Assembly (NCBI RefSeq): GCF_036417845.1
Contig: NC_089978.1
Coordinates: forward strand, 134,472,288-134,536,287
Length of the DNA: 64,000 bases
Direction: 5' to 3'
Origin: Apteryx mantelli
Lineage: Eukaryota > Chordata > Aves > Apterygiformes > Apterygidae
Shown here: one piece after another, positions 13,801 to 23,689 of the stretch
Layout of the letters: every line of letters starts with the position of its first letter
Numbering within the stretch: the stretch's first letter is position 1
Translations under genes and position numbers: made by a program
The notes under the pieces: model-generated
Told to the model about the DNA's origin: nothing
Database searches by the model: none
Seen by the model: the letters and a program-made list of their open reading frames with translations, nothing else

Positions 13801-16313
13801 TTCTGCTGTTGAGGGAGAATGCATGTTTTAAAATATGTTAAAATATACTGCAGTTCAAACATGGATGGGCTACTCATTGTCTTCACAGATGTTAGAAGGT
13901 GGAGGTGAGCACAGAAGGGAGCTAGTAGTAGGAAAAATACCATATTAGTAAGAGCATCCTTCTCTTTTTGCAGTCCTCCCCCACTGAACATAAAATAAAT
14001 AATAAAAATAATTTGACTGCAAGGTAAAGGAAGAAGGCTCCAGTATTTAAGTGATCTAGAAATGTAATACTCTCTGACAATTAAATAACTGAAAATTAAA
14101 AATGTTTCATTTCTTTCCAACTTTAACAGTGACTTCTTTTATGACTTTGATTAAGTATCTCCCAAGGAAGTTGGGGATCAGACGTTCCCATTCTTGTAAA
14201 GCCTTTTTTAATTTTTAGTGAAAAGAGCCAAGGACTGTTATTACACAAGATTACATAGATGGCATACCGGGAGAAATCAAATGACTAGCCAACAGCTAAT
14301 TTGGGTCTTTGATAATGAGTTGGGGTTTTTTTTCTTTTTTTTCCTTGAGGATTGAAACAATCAGAGCAGCAAAGACCACACTGCGTGTGAAGTTCAGCTA
14401 TGTAATGATTGCCTTGACAATACTGGGCTGCGTAATCATGGTGATTAGAGGGAAGCAGGTAAGTACAGAATTTGGGCTTGTGAGTGGAAATGGATCTTCA
14501 CAAACTCCTCAGCTCCTCTTTTGGATTAGTAGTTAAGATTGGTGGGTTTTTTCATTATACCACTGAGCAAAAATTAAAATGAGTCCTTCTAGTCTCTCAG
14601 AAGTGACCCTCACCAATTAATTCACAAGTCAGAAAACGGTGATATCACTCTTAGACTGCGTATGCTTCCTTTAAAAGGAAAAGTAGTCCTTTTTGTCAGA
14701 CAATACTTAGTTTTATCTTGCACAGATTTAATTACTTAATTTTACTGATAGGCTTCCAGAGTTTGAAAGGAAAGAGACCATCCTGTTCTGTGTATCTGGT
14801 AGGCAGTAAATGTTCTTTGGGCCAATGGGATCCATACAATTCATTGTATGGACCTATTACAAATGCCTCTTTATGCATATACTGCAACATTCATAGAATT
14901 AATATAATGGAAGTAGCAAATGAGCATGTTTCTCCACATGCAGACTGAGAATTCTCAGTCTTTTTAAACCATGGGGAAGCAGTCCATAATAATTCTGTGC
15001 CCTTTAATTGCATTAGAAAATACTGTCTTCCTGTAGTTTGGATGGAGCAACTTTTCCCAAACTGCTGTTGTTCATTAAATCAAAAAGCTATGTACTTTAT
15101 GGAAAAACTCCAAGTCCTATAGATGGTGAGCATCCTTCACTTGCATAGAATTTGGCAAGAAATCCAAGAAGTTCAGCATGTGGCAGGACTAGGCCTATGG
15201 TTTCATTTGCACTGTATGAAGTTAAGTGTAAGGTCTAAGGTTCAACTGCAGCAAAGGTTAGTCATGCTTTAATTTTACGTGTTTTTTAACAGAGTTGGTG
15301 AAAGATTAACTTCCTAGTATTTCTGTAAAGAAATTAGGGATGCTTTTTTGTGTACTTAAGCCAAGCTGAAAGCTCTCAGCAGCTTTAGTCTCAAAGTCAA
15401 GGAACATGAAAATTTGTGCAGCTTATTGTCATATTGCTTTTGAAAAAAATTAGGGGATAACAGAAACACAGTCCTTTTAAGGATGACTGGAAGCAGAAAA
15501 CCCTAGCTTAAAGCATCTACATGGACAGAACCTTATTCGTATGCTGCCTTTCTCTTAAGCTGCTACTCTGATTACATTGTTCAGATCTTGTTTTTATAGA
15601 CTAAGCGTGCTAGAGAAATTATATTAAAATTTGTTACTGAGTCCCATTCCTAGCATTGTAAACTACTGAAGTGTGAAATTTCTACTTGTCAGCATTCCCC
15701 TTATCAAAGTGAAAAGGATGCAGCATTCTGAAACAAAACAGTTGAAAGCTTTTTCCCTGGCTTTAGCAGAGAGATCAAGCACTGACAATTCCCAGAACAT
15801 TTTCCTCTTAGTTTTGAGTGGTATGAAAGCAAACAGTGGAAAGAGAAGAGAGGCACAGCTGCTTTGGGACCTTTGTTTTCACAGCAGCTGGAATCTATTA
15901 TATATAACTTCTGATTTGTTTTCAGTATCTCTGACTTCTGAAGACCAGAGATTAATATTAAATACTGACCAGAAACACAGAATACATCTGCTAGCGCCAT
16001 TAACAGAAAGGCTTACTCTATTCCCAGAGAAATAGTGAGTTTAAACCAAAATACTTTCTGGATTTTTTATTTTAACCCCTTCTCTTCATGGCACTGAGGT
16101 TGGCAGAACTGTGTCTTAGTAAGTTAGGGCAGATATTTTGTAAACTATTGATTGAAGTTTCATCTTTGTGGTCCTTTAGGTAACACTTTCTGCTCTTCTC
16201 TTGTCTTTGTATTGTAGGCTGTGAAAAGGCATGAATCTCTTATAAGCATAAACTTGGAGAAGAAAGCTCAATGGAGAGAGGAAGCTGCTCAGAGTACATC
16301 TGCTAAACCCTAG
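7796..16313 (+). CDS. FAM162A: FAM162A (HGTD-P, UPF0389 family), mitochondrial membrane protein
   Basis: In mammals this is a hypoxia-induced, pro-apoptotic mitochondrial protein of about 154 aa. Five coding exons join in phase: 7796-7811, 8503-8628, 10960-11068, 14350-14458 and 16218-16313, giving 151 codons plus TAG. Recognised parts are RLCSKPQEE (residues 33-41), the family signature GHKPTDWEKRFLLWAGHFKK (56-75), EDIPETVS (77-84), one membrane helix YVMIALTILGCVIMVI (101-116) and a charged tail SINLEKKAQWREEAAQ. The first 30 residues are hydrophobic and basic, like a targeting sequence, and differ from the human ones as I recall them. The start has G at -3 but T at +4. The frame is intact. 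It shares its promoter with MIX23 and is tail to tail with KPNA1. Confidence 0.94.
7812..8502 (+). other. FAM162A intron 1
   Basis: 691 bases. The first 150 belong to the CpG island; the rest is AT-rich with no recognised element. Confidence 0.85.
8503..8628 (+). CDS. FAM162A: FAM162A coding exon 2 (residues 6-47)
   Basis: Acceptor CCTTCCAG, then DWVVKVLERNVPSILWMARG and RLCSKPQEESQPQPR, and the donor GTAAGA. The CSKPQE part matches the human CTKPQE segment as I recall it. Confidence 0.9.
8629..10959 (+). other. FAM162A intron 2
   Basis: 2.3 kb. Nearly half is an ancient CR1-type LINE on the minus strand (9385-10480). The rest is AT-rich and unremarkable. Confidence 0.9.
9385..10480 (-). 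mobile_element. Ancient CR1-type LINE (RT end and 3' region)
   Basis: Read on the plus strand, it follows the reverse complement of old amniote CR1/L3-like consensus as I remember it: GACTAAGGGTC at the 3' end, then CCACCCTCTCCACGCCACTTA, GAAGGCCATTCCATACCTCT, TTTTTGACATTGAACATTTT, and CAGATCATGTATTAATCCAC from the reverse transcriptase region. The coding frame is heavily decayed. The strong divergence, shared with turtle-type copies, suggests great age, probably before modern birds. Confidence 0.8.
10960..11068 (+). CDS. FAM162A: FAM162A coding exon 3 (residues 48-83)
   Basis: Acceptor TTGTAATAG, then SRSTLRVPGHKPTDWEKR and the FKKAEDIPETV segment, and the donor GTAAGT. This is the most diagnostic exon of the family. 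Confidence 0.95.
11069..14349 (+). other. FAM162A intron 3
   Basis: 3.3 kb of AT-rich DNA. It contains a C10-type run near 12280, a small hairpin at 12236-12254 and an octamer-like site at 12496-12503. A 173-codon open frame on the minus strand (13599-14120) has no recognisable similarity. Confidence 0.9.
12236..12254. repeat. Small perfect hairpin
   Basis: CAGCTTTTGATAAAAGCTG: an 8-base stem with a 3-base loop in FAM162A intron 3. It is likely a chance structure. Confidence 0.6.
14350..14458 (+). CDS. FAM162A: FAM162A coding exon 4 (residues 84-120, membrane helix)
   Basis: Acceptor after TTCCTTGAG, then SIETIRAAKTTLRVKFS and the membrane helix at residues 101-116, ending RGKQ before the donor GTAAGT. 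Confidence 0.95.
14459..16217 (+). other. FAM162A intron 4
   Basis: 1.76 kb, AT-rich, with no recognised repeat or gene. Confidence 0.9.
16218..16313 (+). CDS. FAM162A: FAM162A coding exon 5 (residues 121-151 and stop)
   Basis: Acceptor TATTGTAG, then AVKRHESLISINLEKKAQ, ending STSAKP and TAG at 16311-16313. It matches the RHETLTSLNLEKKA tail of the human protein as I recall it. Confidence 0.95.
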   Translation, partial: AVKRHESLISINLEKKAQWREEAAQSTSAKP

Positions 16314-16454
16314 AGGAGGAGGAAAGCAAGCGACCAAGGACTGGGGAAGAAACAACATCCTTTTCAGCACTGGGAGGAGGATATAGTTGTATTTTTCCTG
16401 TATGTTAGTTCTGTACTTGTGTTCAGGAAAGAATGAATACATGATCCCGTAATC

Positions 16455-16460
16455 ATTAAA
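16455..16460 (+). promoter_or_regulatory. Candidate poly(A) signal of FAM162A
   Basis: ATTAAA lies 142 bases past the stop codon. It would give a short 3' UTR. A canonical AATAAA occurs only much later, near 17774, and could serve a longer form. Confidence 0.45.
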
Positions 16461-19400
16461 AACAGAAACATCTATTTTCTTTCTGACAACCTCCCATTTC
16501 CTCCAAATTCTCTTCCTCAAGGTTAGAGGAACAGGACAAGTGAACAAACTGGATAGACAAAATAGTTGTTTCCCACATGTGCTATGCACAAGACTAGGTA
16601 TCTTAAAAGACTTTGAGAGCCATACCTGTGTTCTTGGTACCAATCTCCTTTACCAAGTCTTATGCTCTTACTTACCACTTATGATAACTAGGACACAAAA
16701 GGAACAGTGCATTTGGTTTCCACTTGTACATCCATACTTGTACAAGTGAAAAACCTTTCACTGGACAGGCATCCACTATCACTGTCTTATGACTTGGGTA
16801 CTTGACTTCTTTGGGTCCCTTCAGGAAGAAAGGGGCTGTATGCACTCTGTATTATTACAGCCTGCTTAGAATATTCCATATGTTCCTTTTTGGGTAAGAG
16901 AGAACAATTATGAGGGTAGTCCTTGAGTCAGGAATAATCGTATGGCCTGCATTAATATCAACAGAATGAGCAGAACTCATTAGGAAGCCTGCTTACTTGT
17001 TTTCAGTCCAATATATTCTGGCTATGTTTAAGTGAAAGATTACTTTTTGTGAAAAACTGCTGCCTTTTGATAAAAAGAGGAGAGTGATAGTGAAGTGGTA
17101 TTCCACAGAATCAATGTGTTGCAAATGACAGCCTATCAGTTTTTACACCAGAGTCTACAGTGAGATGAGAAAAAATCCAAGCTAAGGGAATAGAGAGTAT
17201 TTAAAGGAATACTGAGCAACAGCTCTAGCCTGTACTATCAGATTAACTCTCTAGAGGCACATGAGTGTGTGAGAAAGTGATTCAGGCATTTCCAGTTTCT
17301 GCTACTGAGCTCTTTTTTCTAAAATTTATTTGCATTTATTCCCTTCAAGTCCCCATCTTTGCTTTCATGACATTAGCCCACTTAAGAGAAGGATCATTTA
17401 TTTCACCTTATGCCTCAAGTTTTAGAAACAGCAGAGCCACAGACACCTTTAGAGAGCTACTCCCAACAGTCCTATTTCTGGCATTCATCCCAGAATAGTT
17501 GCGTACTGTTCATGCTGAACAGTCTTCAACTGGAGACTAGTGTTTTTCCTCTTCCCTTCAGCTCCCTTGGAAGGAAATGTAAATTGGGACTGTCAGGACT
17601 GTTCCAAAGCACATAATTTTCCAGGACTGCCTGCCAACTGGTCGCTAGGGACTCTAGAAACAGAAGAGACATGTATGTTTGAACAGATGCAGTTTGTGAA
17701 CTTTCTGATAGTGAGAGACAAATATTGTTTGAACCATTAGTACTACTAAAGGTTAGCAATATTTCTTAAGGAAATAAAAGCCCTACAAAAATGCAGGGTA
17801 CATCTTGCTTGTCTTTATAATTGGAAAAGAGAAGCAATGAGATATCCAGCACAGACTTTTCTAGTACCTTGTCCTTTCCTCTAGAGATAGAAAGCAACTG
17901 CTACAGTCCATCTTTTTTATTGATTACAGTTCTGGGTACCACTCATATTGATGAGATGTAACCAATCAACCAACCTGTGCAGTCATTCCACCACAGAAGT
18001 TAGTAACCTTCAGATGTCTCCAAGACCTGTTATCAGATTCTCCCTACGGTCACCATCGTAAGTATGCTGTCACTCAAACCAAATAGGCTCCCATAGATTT
18101 GTCCACTCAGTTAGCACTGAGTGCAAGTCATGCTTAATTCCACTGCAGATAAGTGAACGGATCTTTCATGACAGCTCTCTTTCTGTGCCACACTAGTAAA
18201 CCCAGATGTGGGAATCAAAAAAATCTTCCCAGAGTGTGTGCATGTGTTGTGTATGTTTTAAACAAGACCAAAAAGGAGAACATGAACTGTAGACAGTATT
18301 TCAGGTTACCATGAAGAGAAACTTGTATGTGATTTAATTTATGCTTGTTGATGGCAGAGCTTAAAACCATCCATCTCTCAAAATCATTCCCCTTTCAATA
18401 AGCACTTGAGTGCACTCTGAACAGAATTGTCATGCACCTCATCTAGTTATCAACATAAAACTGGACTCATCCAGCTAGTAAAACATTTCAAATAAAAATG
18501 TCTATCACTTAGCAACAGCTCAGAGCAGCATCAGTCAGCAGTTTTTCATTTTACTTACATATCTAAACACTTTATGCCCTGTTTACCCAAAAATTGAACT
18601 CAAGGGTCCAATGGCTTTATAGAAGCTCCATGTAGTCATATATCCTTTCCTTCTATCAGTCTGATATCGCCACCATTTCAGGATCTACCATAAAACCTGT
18701 GCATCACTGCACATATTTGCATTTTCTTTCAGCTTCCGCATTAGCTCCAGAGTCTCATATAAAAGCCTGAGCCATTGGGCTGTGTGCAGTCTCCAGCCCT
18801 CTCTCAACCATTAAAGTATTTTCTTTGAAAGTATTTGGGTATTAGAAAAATGAAGTAAATCCTTCTCAGAAGGACAATGAAAGAAATCACTTCTTTCCTA
18901 GCCCGATGGCTCCCAAGAAAACACTTGGCAATGGTTAAAAAACAGAGCACAGGTTTCTGGCCTAAGCAACCAGTCTAGTGGACTGGAAAACTTCTTAATA
19001 CAGTTTGTATCACCTAATTGGCTCCTGGCTTTAGCCTACACCATCTTAACACTGACTAATTAAGAGGAACATACTAAGTCCTTAGAACAGTATTTCACTT
19101 TCTCCCCTTTGCCAGGTCTGCAGCACAATTCAGGGTAATATTTATTCTCAAAAGTAAAATTATTAACCTACATCATATGCCTTATTGTTATATCTATTCA
19201 AGAGGCAACAAATACCTCCCAATGCAATGATAAAACCGATGAACTGAACCACACTGCCTCAGTAGAGCATGTGTGAGCCCTATGGACATAGCCATAGCAG
19301 CAAGCAAAGAGGTCCCATTTATTTTCCTACTAAAACTCAGGTATTTGAAGGAAGACCTTATTATCTCATGGCTAAAACTGGCATGGAAGGGTACTAATGA

Positions 19401-20199
19401 TGCATTGTGCTGATCCCAGAAGGAAGTAAACCTCACTGGAAGACATGGGAAATTACTTAAAGCTAGCACAGAGACACACACTTCCCAGAGGTAAGAAAGC
19501 TGTTCTGAAAATTGTCAGGGAAGCACAGAGATGCATCACCAGCACCATCATATTTAGGACTAAAAGATGGGATTTGGTTCTTCAACAGTCTTGGTACTGA
19601 TAGTTACAGAAAAGCAAGTTCAAAAGCACATAACATTTTCTTGGGTCAATAACTCCCTCCCCTCCCTTAAGACTAAGGAAGGGACTTCAGCTATATTTGG
19701 TTGGGATCAAGGAACCAACACAGGAATTTAGGCTGAACACAGGCTGAAGTTTCTAGGCAGCAGTTGCCTCAAATGATTGTGTTGGTGGTATCTTGCCAGA
19801 AGCCCCAAACAGTGGTCTTGGCTTAGTGTGAGCTTTCAGTAATCTTCTGCCCCATCATCTCTTGCAACCTCCTAAACCCAAGAGAGTGCATCTGCCTGCC
19901 ACGTTCCACTAGGAGCTTTACCAACAAAAGGAATAACTGCTCCTGGTTGCTGCTCCAACAAATACACAACTCCTCTAAACATTAGACTATGCTACTTCCT
20001 ACTTGCATACAAAACAAGAACAGATCATTTAAAACAGTGTGACCTTGATGAAAGCATTCCCTGAGTTAATTCCTGTTTGAACAGCAGCATGCCCTTTAGG
20101 AAAGCAGAGAATATTGGTTTTAATGTTTCTAACACAGTGGAATAACACTTTTGGTAGAATAACACTTGTTACTCTAATGTCAGTCTAACCATTAGTTAC

Positions 20200-20910
20200 T
20201 CTTAAGGGTAAAAAGTGCCTTATTTCTCATCTGAATGGAACATATCTTCCAACCTTTTAATAATTCTTGCTATTCCCAATTTTTTAGCATGTTGATAACC
20301 AACTTCAAATCTTTTTCAGAGGTACTTTTCCTCTAAAACAGAGACCTTTATCTGTGGCCTGAATGTTTTTTATTAGATGAGTAACCTTGCACTATATATT
20401 TAGCTCTATTAAAATGCAAGTAGTTTGCTTGCCCTTGGTTTATCAAATAATTCCAATCAGTCTGTATCACTGAGCTGTTTCTTTGACTATTCACAAGTCT
20501 GATCTTCCTCCCATATTCATTTAACTTGCAACTTTTGTTAGAAGTGGATTTTGCTTCTTTTCAAGTCATTAATAATTCTAAGTAAAACAAGGACAAGGAC
20601 TGGTTGCTAGAAGATCCTGCTAGAAATACACTCAAGGAAGACCATTTAAAATTAAATTGAGACCTATGAGTTAGCCACGTTTTTAATCCATTTAATGTGT
20701 GCCACGTTAATTTTTGTATTGTTTTAGTTTTCAGTCAAAATGTTATGCCGTATCAGTCAAATGCCTTACACAGTCTAAGTATATATGACAACAACATTAT
20801 TACCTGTGTCAACCAAACCTGTCACTTCAAACAAACATACCAAGTTTAAGGATTTATACTTATCTGCTCTGAATTCACATATCCACTGCAAAAGTAGCAA
20901 ACACGGGCCA
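20200..20910 (-). mobile_element. Ancient CR1-type LINE fragment (RT region)
   Basis: The plus strand follows the reverse complement of an old CR1 consensus: CCAATCAGTCTGTATCACTG, TTTTCAAGTCATTAATAATT, ATGAGTTAGCCACGTTTTTA, and GTCAAATGCCTTACACAGTC. The order and spacing of these blocks agree with the RT coding region, but identity is low. Ends are approximate. Confidence 0.65.
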
Positions 20911-21064
20911 GGATCCTTACACAGGAAGGCACACCATTCAGCTTAAATGGACTCTTTTTTAATTCACTCATTTAGAGGCAATTGTCATTATTTTCTTGGG
21001 GGGGAGGGCAGGGAGGAACGCCAATGCACCACATTGTTTTCACTAGCCTGGAAGAGAAAACACT

Positions 21065-21223
21065 TATATAGAGAGAGATATATAGATATATAGATATGTA
21101 TATAAATACACACATGTGCATGTGTGTATATATATGTGTGTGTGTATATATGTATATATACACACAAGTGTATATATACACAGAATATACATATATGAAT
21201 ATACAGAATATATACACACACAC
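21065..21223. repeat. TA/CA-TG microsatellite with internal palindromes
   Basis: About 160 bases of GA, TA, CA and TG dinucleotide runs. Inside are a perfect 12-base stem with a TGTA loop (21139-21166) and a 9-base stem with a 4-base loop (21107-21128). Confidence 0.95.
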
Positions 21224-21779
21224 TTTGCTCAGATTTGTTTACAAAATATGTAGCATTTTTATACCATCCAATAAGAGGTACATGATTTTAAACAAATCTT
21301 ATAGAAATGACATGTTATTGGAAATTTACACGTAAAAAAATCCAGCACAAAAAAATCCAAAAGCTAAAACAAGATTTTGCTACTCATCAGTGCTTCTATC
21401 ACCCTTCAAGAAAGAGAAACACAGTTATTTATGTGATGTAAAGGCAACATTGAGGGGTTTTTGTTTTTAAATTAACCACCAAATTTAACCCCCTAAAATT
21501 ACAAAGAATCGAAGTCCATTTACAGATCAAGTGCAGTAAACTAAATGTTCCTTCAGCACAAAGCAGCACTAGAGAAAATAACTGGGGGAGGGAAGGTGGA
21601 GGCCAACTGGATTAGCTAGGGAGGCGGCAGGTGGCTTCTGCAGTGGCCACTCAGGTCAGAGTCTCCATCCTGAAGCACAGACAGAACTGAAGACTATACT
21701 TAAATAATGATCACACAGAGCTGATGTTCAGGCCTTTGCCTAGCTTCTTTCAGCAGTTTGACAGGTGATTTACCTATTT

Positions 21780-21785
21780 TTTATT
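21780..21785 (-). promoter_or_regulatory. Candidate poly(A) signal of KPNA1
   Basis: AATAAA on the minus strand within an AATAATAATAAAAAA stretch; it is the first canonical hexamer after the stop codon. Confidence 0.4.
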
Positions 21786-23501
21786 ATTATTCTGTATCCA
21801 ATCGGTTGTTTTTGCTTTTGCAGTGGCTTGCCACTGAAAGGAGTCATAAGGAGGATCTTGCAGACAGTTCTGCCAACAACGTTTACCACAGGTACATGAC
21901 ACTGCAGTAGTCAGTGGCAATTTTGAAATGTTTATACTGGACAAATGTGTGGTCCAAACATCCAAAATGGCTTGAAAGAACATAGCCCAGTGCAGGGAGG
22001 AGCACACAGCCTGGAGAATTGATTGCATTTACAGAAATGAAACCGTCACTTTCAATCATGTGGCATCTGCCTTGTTGTGTGAAGAGTATGTTGTCAAAGT
22101 CAGCTGAACTCAGTGAGGAGTGTCTAGCCTTTGCACCAGACATCAGTGATCCAAGCAGGGTGTGGAGCCAAGAACATGCTGCTAGCAGAAGGGCAGTCTA
22201 CAGCTGCAGATGACAGCTGTCATGCAGTCAGTGATGCTGTATAGATGTCACCTGTAGGAACCACGTGTTCCATGATAATTCACCTGAAGTCCCATAAACA
22301 GCAAAAGGAAAATGAAATGAAAGGGCCAGGCAGATCTGGGTGGAATATTACTATCCTTTGAATGTAGTGTCATTGTAGTTGTTTAAATAAGGGATTTGAC
22401 CAGAAGGATTCTATTTCATTAGGCGAGCTGGAGAGGAAGCTCTGTCTCTTGAAAATGAAAAGGAGGGCTAACACTCCTTGTGCTAAGTTTTGCAAATTAG
22501 GATTTTGTATTCAGAAGGTATTTTTTCAGAAGAGAAATCTGTTCGAGTCAAGCTGCGTAAAAATGTAAAGAGGCAGACAGGAAATTTTCAGCCATAACTA
22601 CATTACCAAAGACAGACTTGGGTGCATGAAGTCAGAAAGGGCTGTAGGCCCGGTTGGGTCATACTGAGTTGGGAAGCAGAAACAGGGGTAGTTTCTCCAT
22701 TCTGGAAGCTGGTTTGGAAAGTCATTTCTGGGGACGTGGTAAGAGTGACATATTCACAGGTTCTTTTTTTTTGGTGAAAAGGAAAGACTGGGAGGGTATA
22801 CAAATCTCCACAGTGGCCTGCAATCCAGCTTGGGAGCTCAGTTTTGAGAAAGGATAGGACCAGATGTGTTCGGTATTCTTAAGACCCAGAAAACGTCCAT
22901 TGTAGCCTGTTGTTGCAGGGGATAGAGAACTTACTCCATTATTTGTAACATGTTCTATATGCCAGTAACCCAGGCTGCCACATACAGCAAAGCAGATACA
23001 TTGCATTTCAAGATTTAACACATCTCACACCACTATCCAAAGAGGCATCCAGGGAAGAGTATGGGAAATGAATTAAGCTAGGTTCTCAGAAAGTCTGAAT
23101 GTCTTCCTGGACTGCAGGCACACACTGCAGCAAATGCACAAAAAAGGCAGCCTCATCTTGGATACCAGGAGTGTGGGGGCTAGCAGAAGAGGGATTATTT
23201 TCCTGTAATAGGAGTAGGGAATATCTCAAAGTATAGAAAGGTGCCTCTGCTCCACAAAGACGACAGTGGAGAGGTTTCAGAATCTACAGAAGAAGGGTGA
23301 TTCTGGTGACCCCTTGCCAAGGAGGGGGCATCCTGCCACGGAGAGCCAAAGGTTTTCCAGACATATGTAAGAGCATGTGCACAAGGCAAGCGAATGAGCG
23401 CAAACAGGGTTATGGAAAACATTGAGAGAATCACTCCACGGGTGGCTTGTGGCTCGACAACAGGATTGGCTAGGTAGAGGAGCACTCAGCATAAGGACAC
23501 C
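21780..23501 (-). other. KPNA1: Probable KPNA1 3' UTR
   Basis: The sequence after the KPNA1 stop codon shows no recognised repeat. The first minus-strand AATAAA is at 21785-21780, giving a UTR of about 1.7 kb; mammalian KPNA1 uses a longer one, so transcription may run further left. Confidence 0.5.
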
Positions 23502-23689
23502 TCAGAGCTGGAAGCCTTCCATGGGAGCCTCACACTGCTGGAAGATGTACTGCTGCTGGCTGAGATCCACCTGTGGGGCAATGCTGCTGTCTTCATCCTC
23601 CGTCCCAAAGTAGTGTTCAATCAGATCAAAGGCCTTCTGATAAATCTCTTGATTCTCATGGCTCTGTAGGAATTCAATCTTGTCCAGGC
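23502..23689 (-). CDS. KPNA1: KPNA1 coding exon 13 (residues 477-538 and stop)
   Basis: [40 protein letters not shown] and the end [12 protein letters not shown], then TGA at 23504-23502. The acidic stretch fits the CAS-contact region of importin alpha. Confidence 0.98.

Larger units (their letters stand above)
16461..21779. other. Intergenic region between the convergent genes FAM162A and KPNA1
   Basis: About 5.3 kb of AT-rich DNA. It contains an ancient CR1-type fragment at 20200-20910 and a TA/CA-rich palindromic microsatellite at 21065-21223. Part of it may be KPNA1 3' UTR, since mammalian KPNA1 has a UTR of several kilobases; further TTTATT motifs (minus-strand AATAAA), for example near 19140, 19318 and 20370, would allow that. 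The short open frames here show no recognisable protein. Confidence 0.6.

Noticed and set aside
16176-16643. 155-codon minus-strand frame
   Set aside because: It is the antisense shadow of FAM162A exon 5 and its 3' UTR, with no recognisable protein.
22019-23492. Short frames on both strands next to KPNA1 exon 13
   Set aside because: They lie in the probable 3' UTR and match nothing I recognise.
16461-23501. Search for WDR5B between FAM162A and KPNA1
   Set aside because: No WD-repeat frame is present; the gene is a mammalian retrocopy and is not expected in birds.
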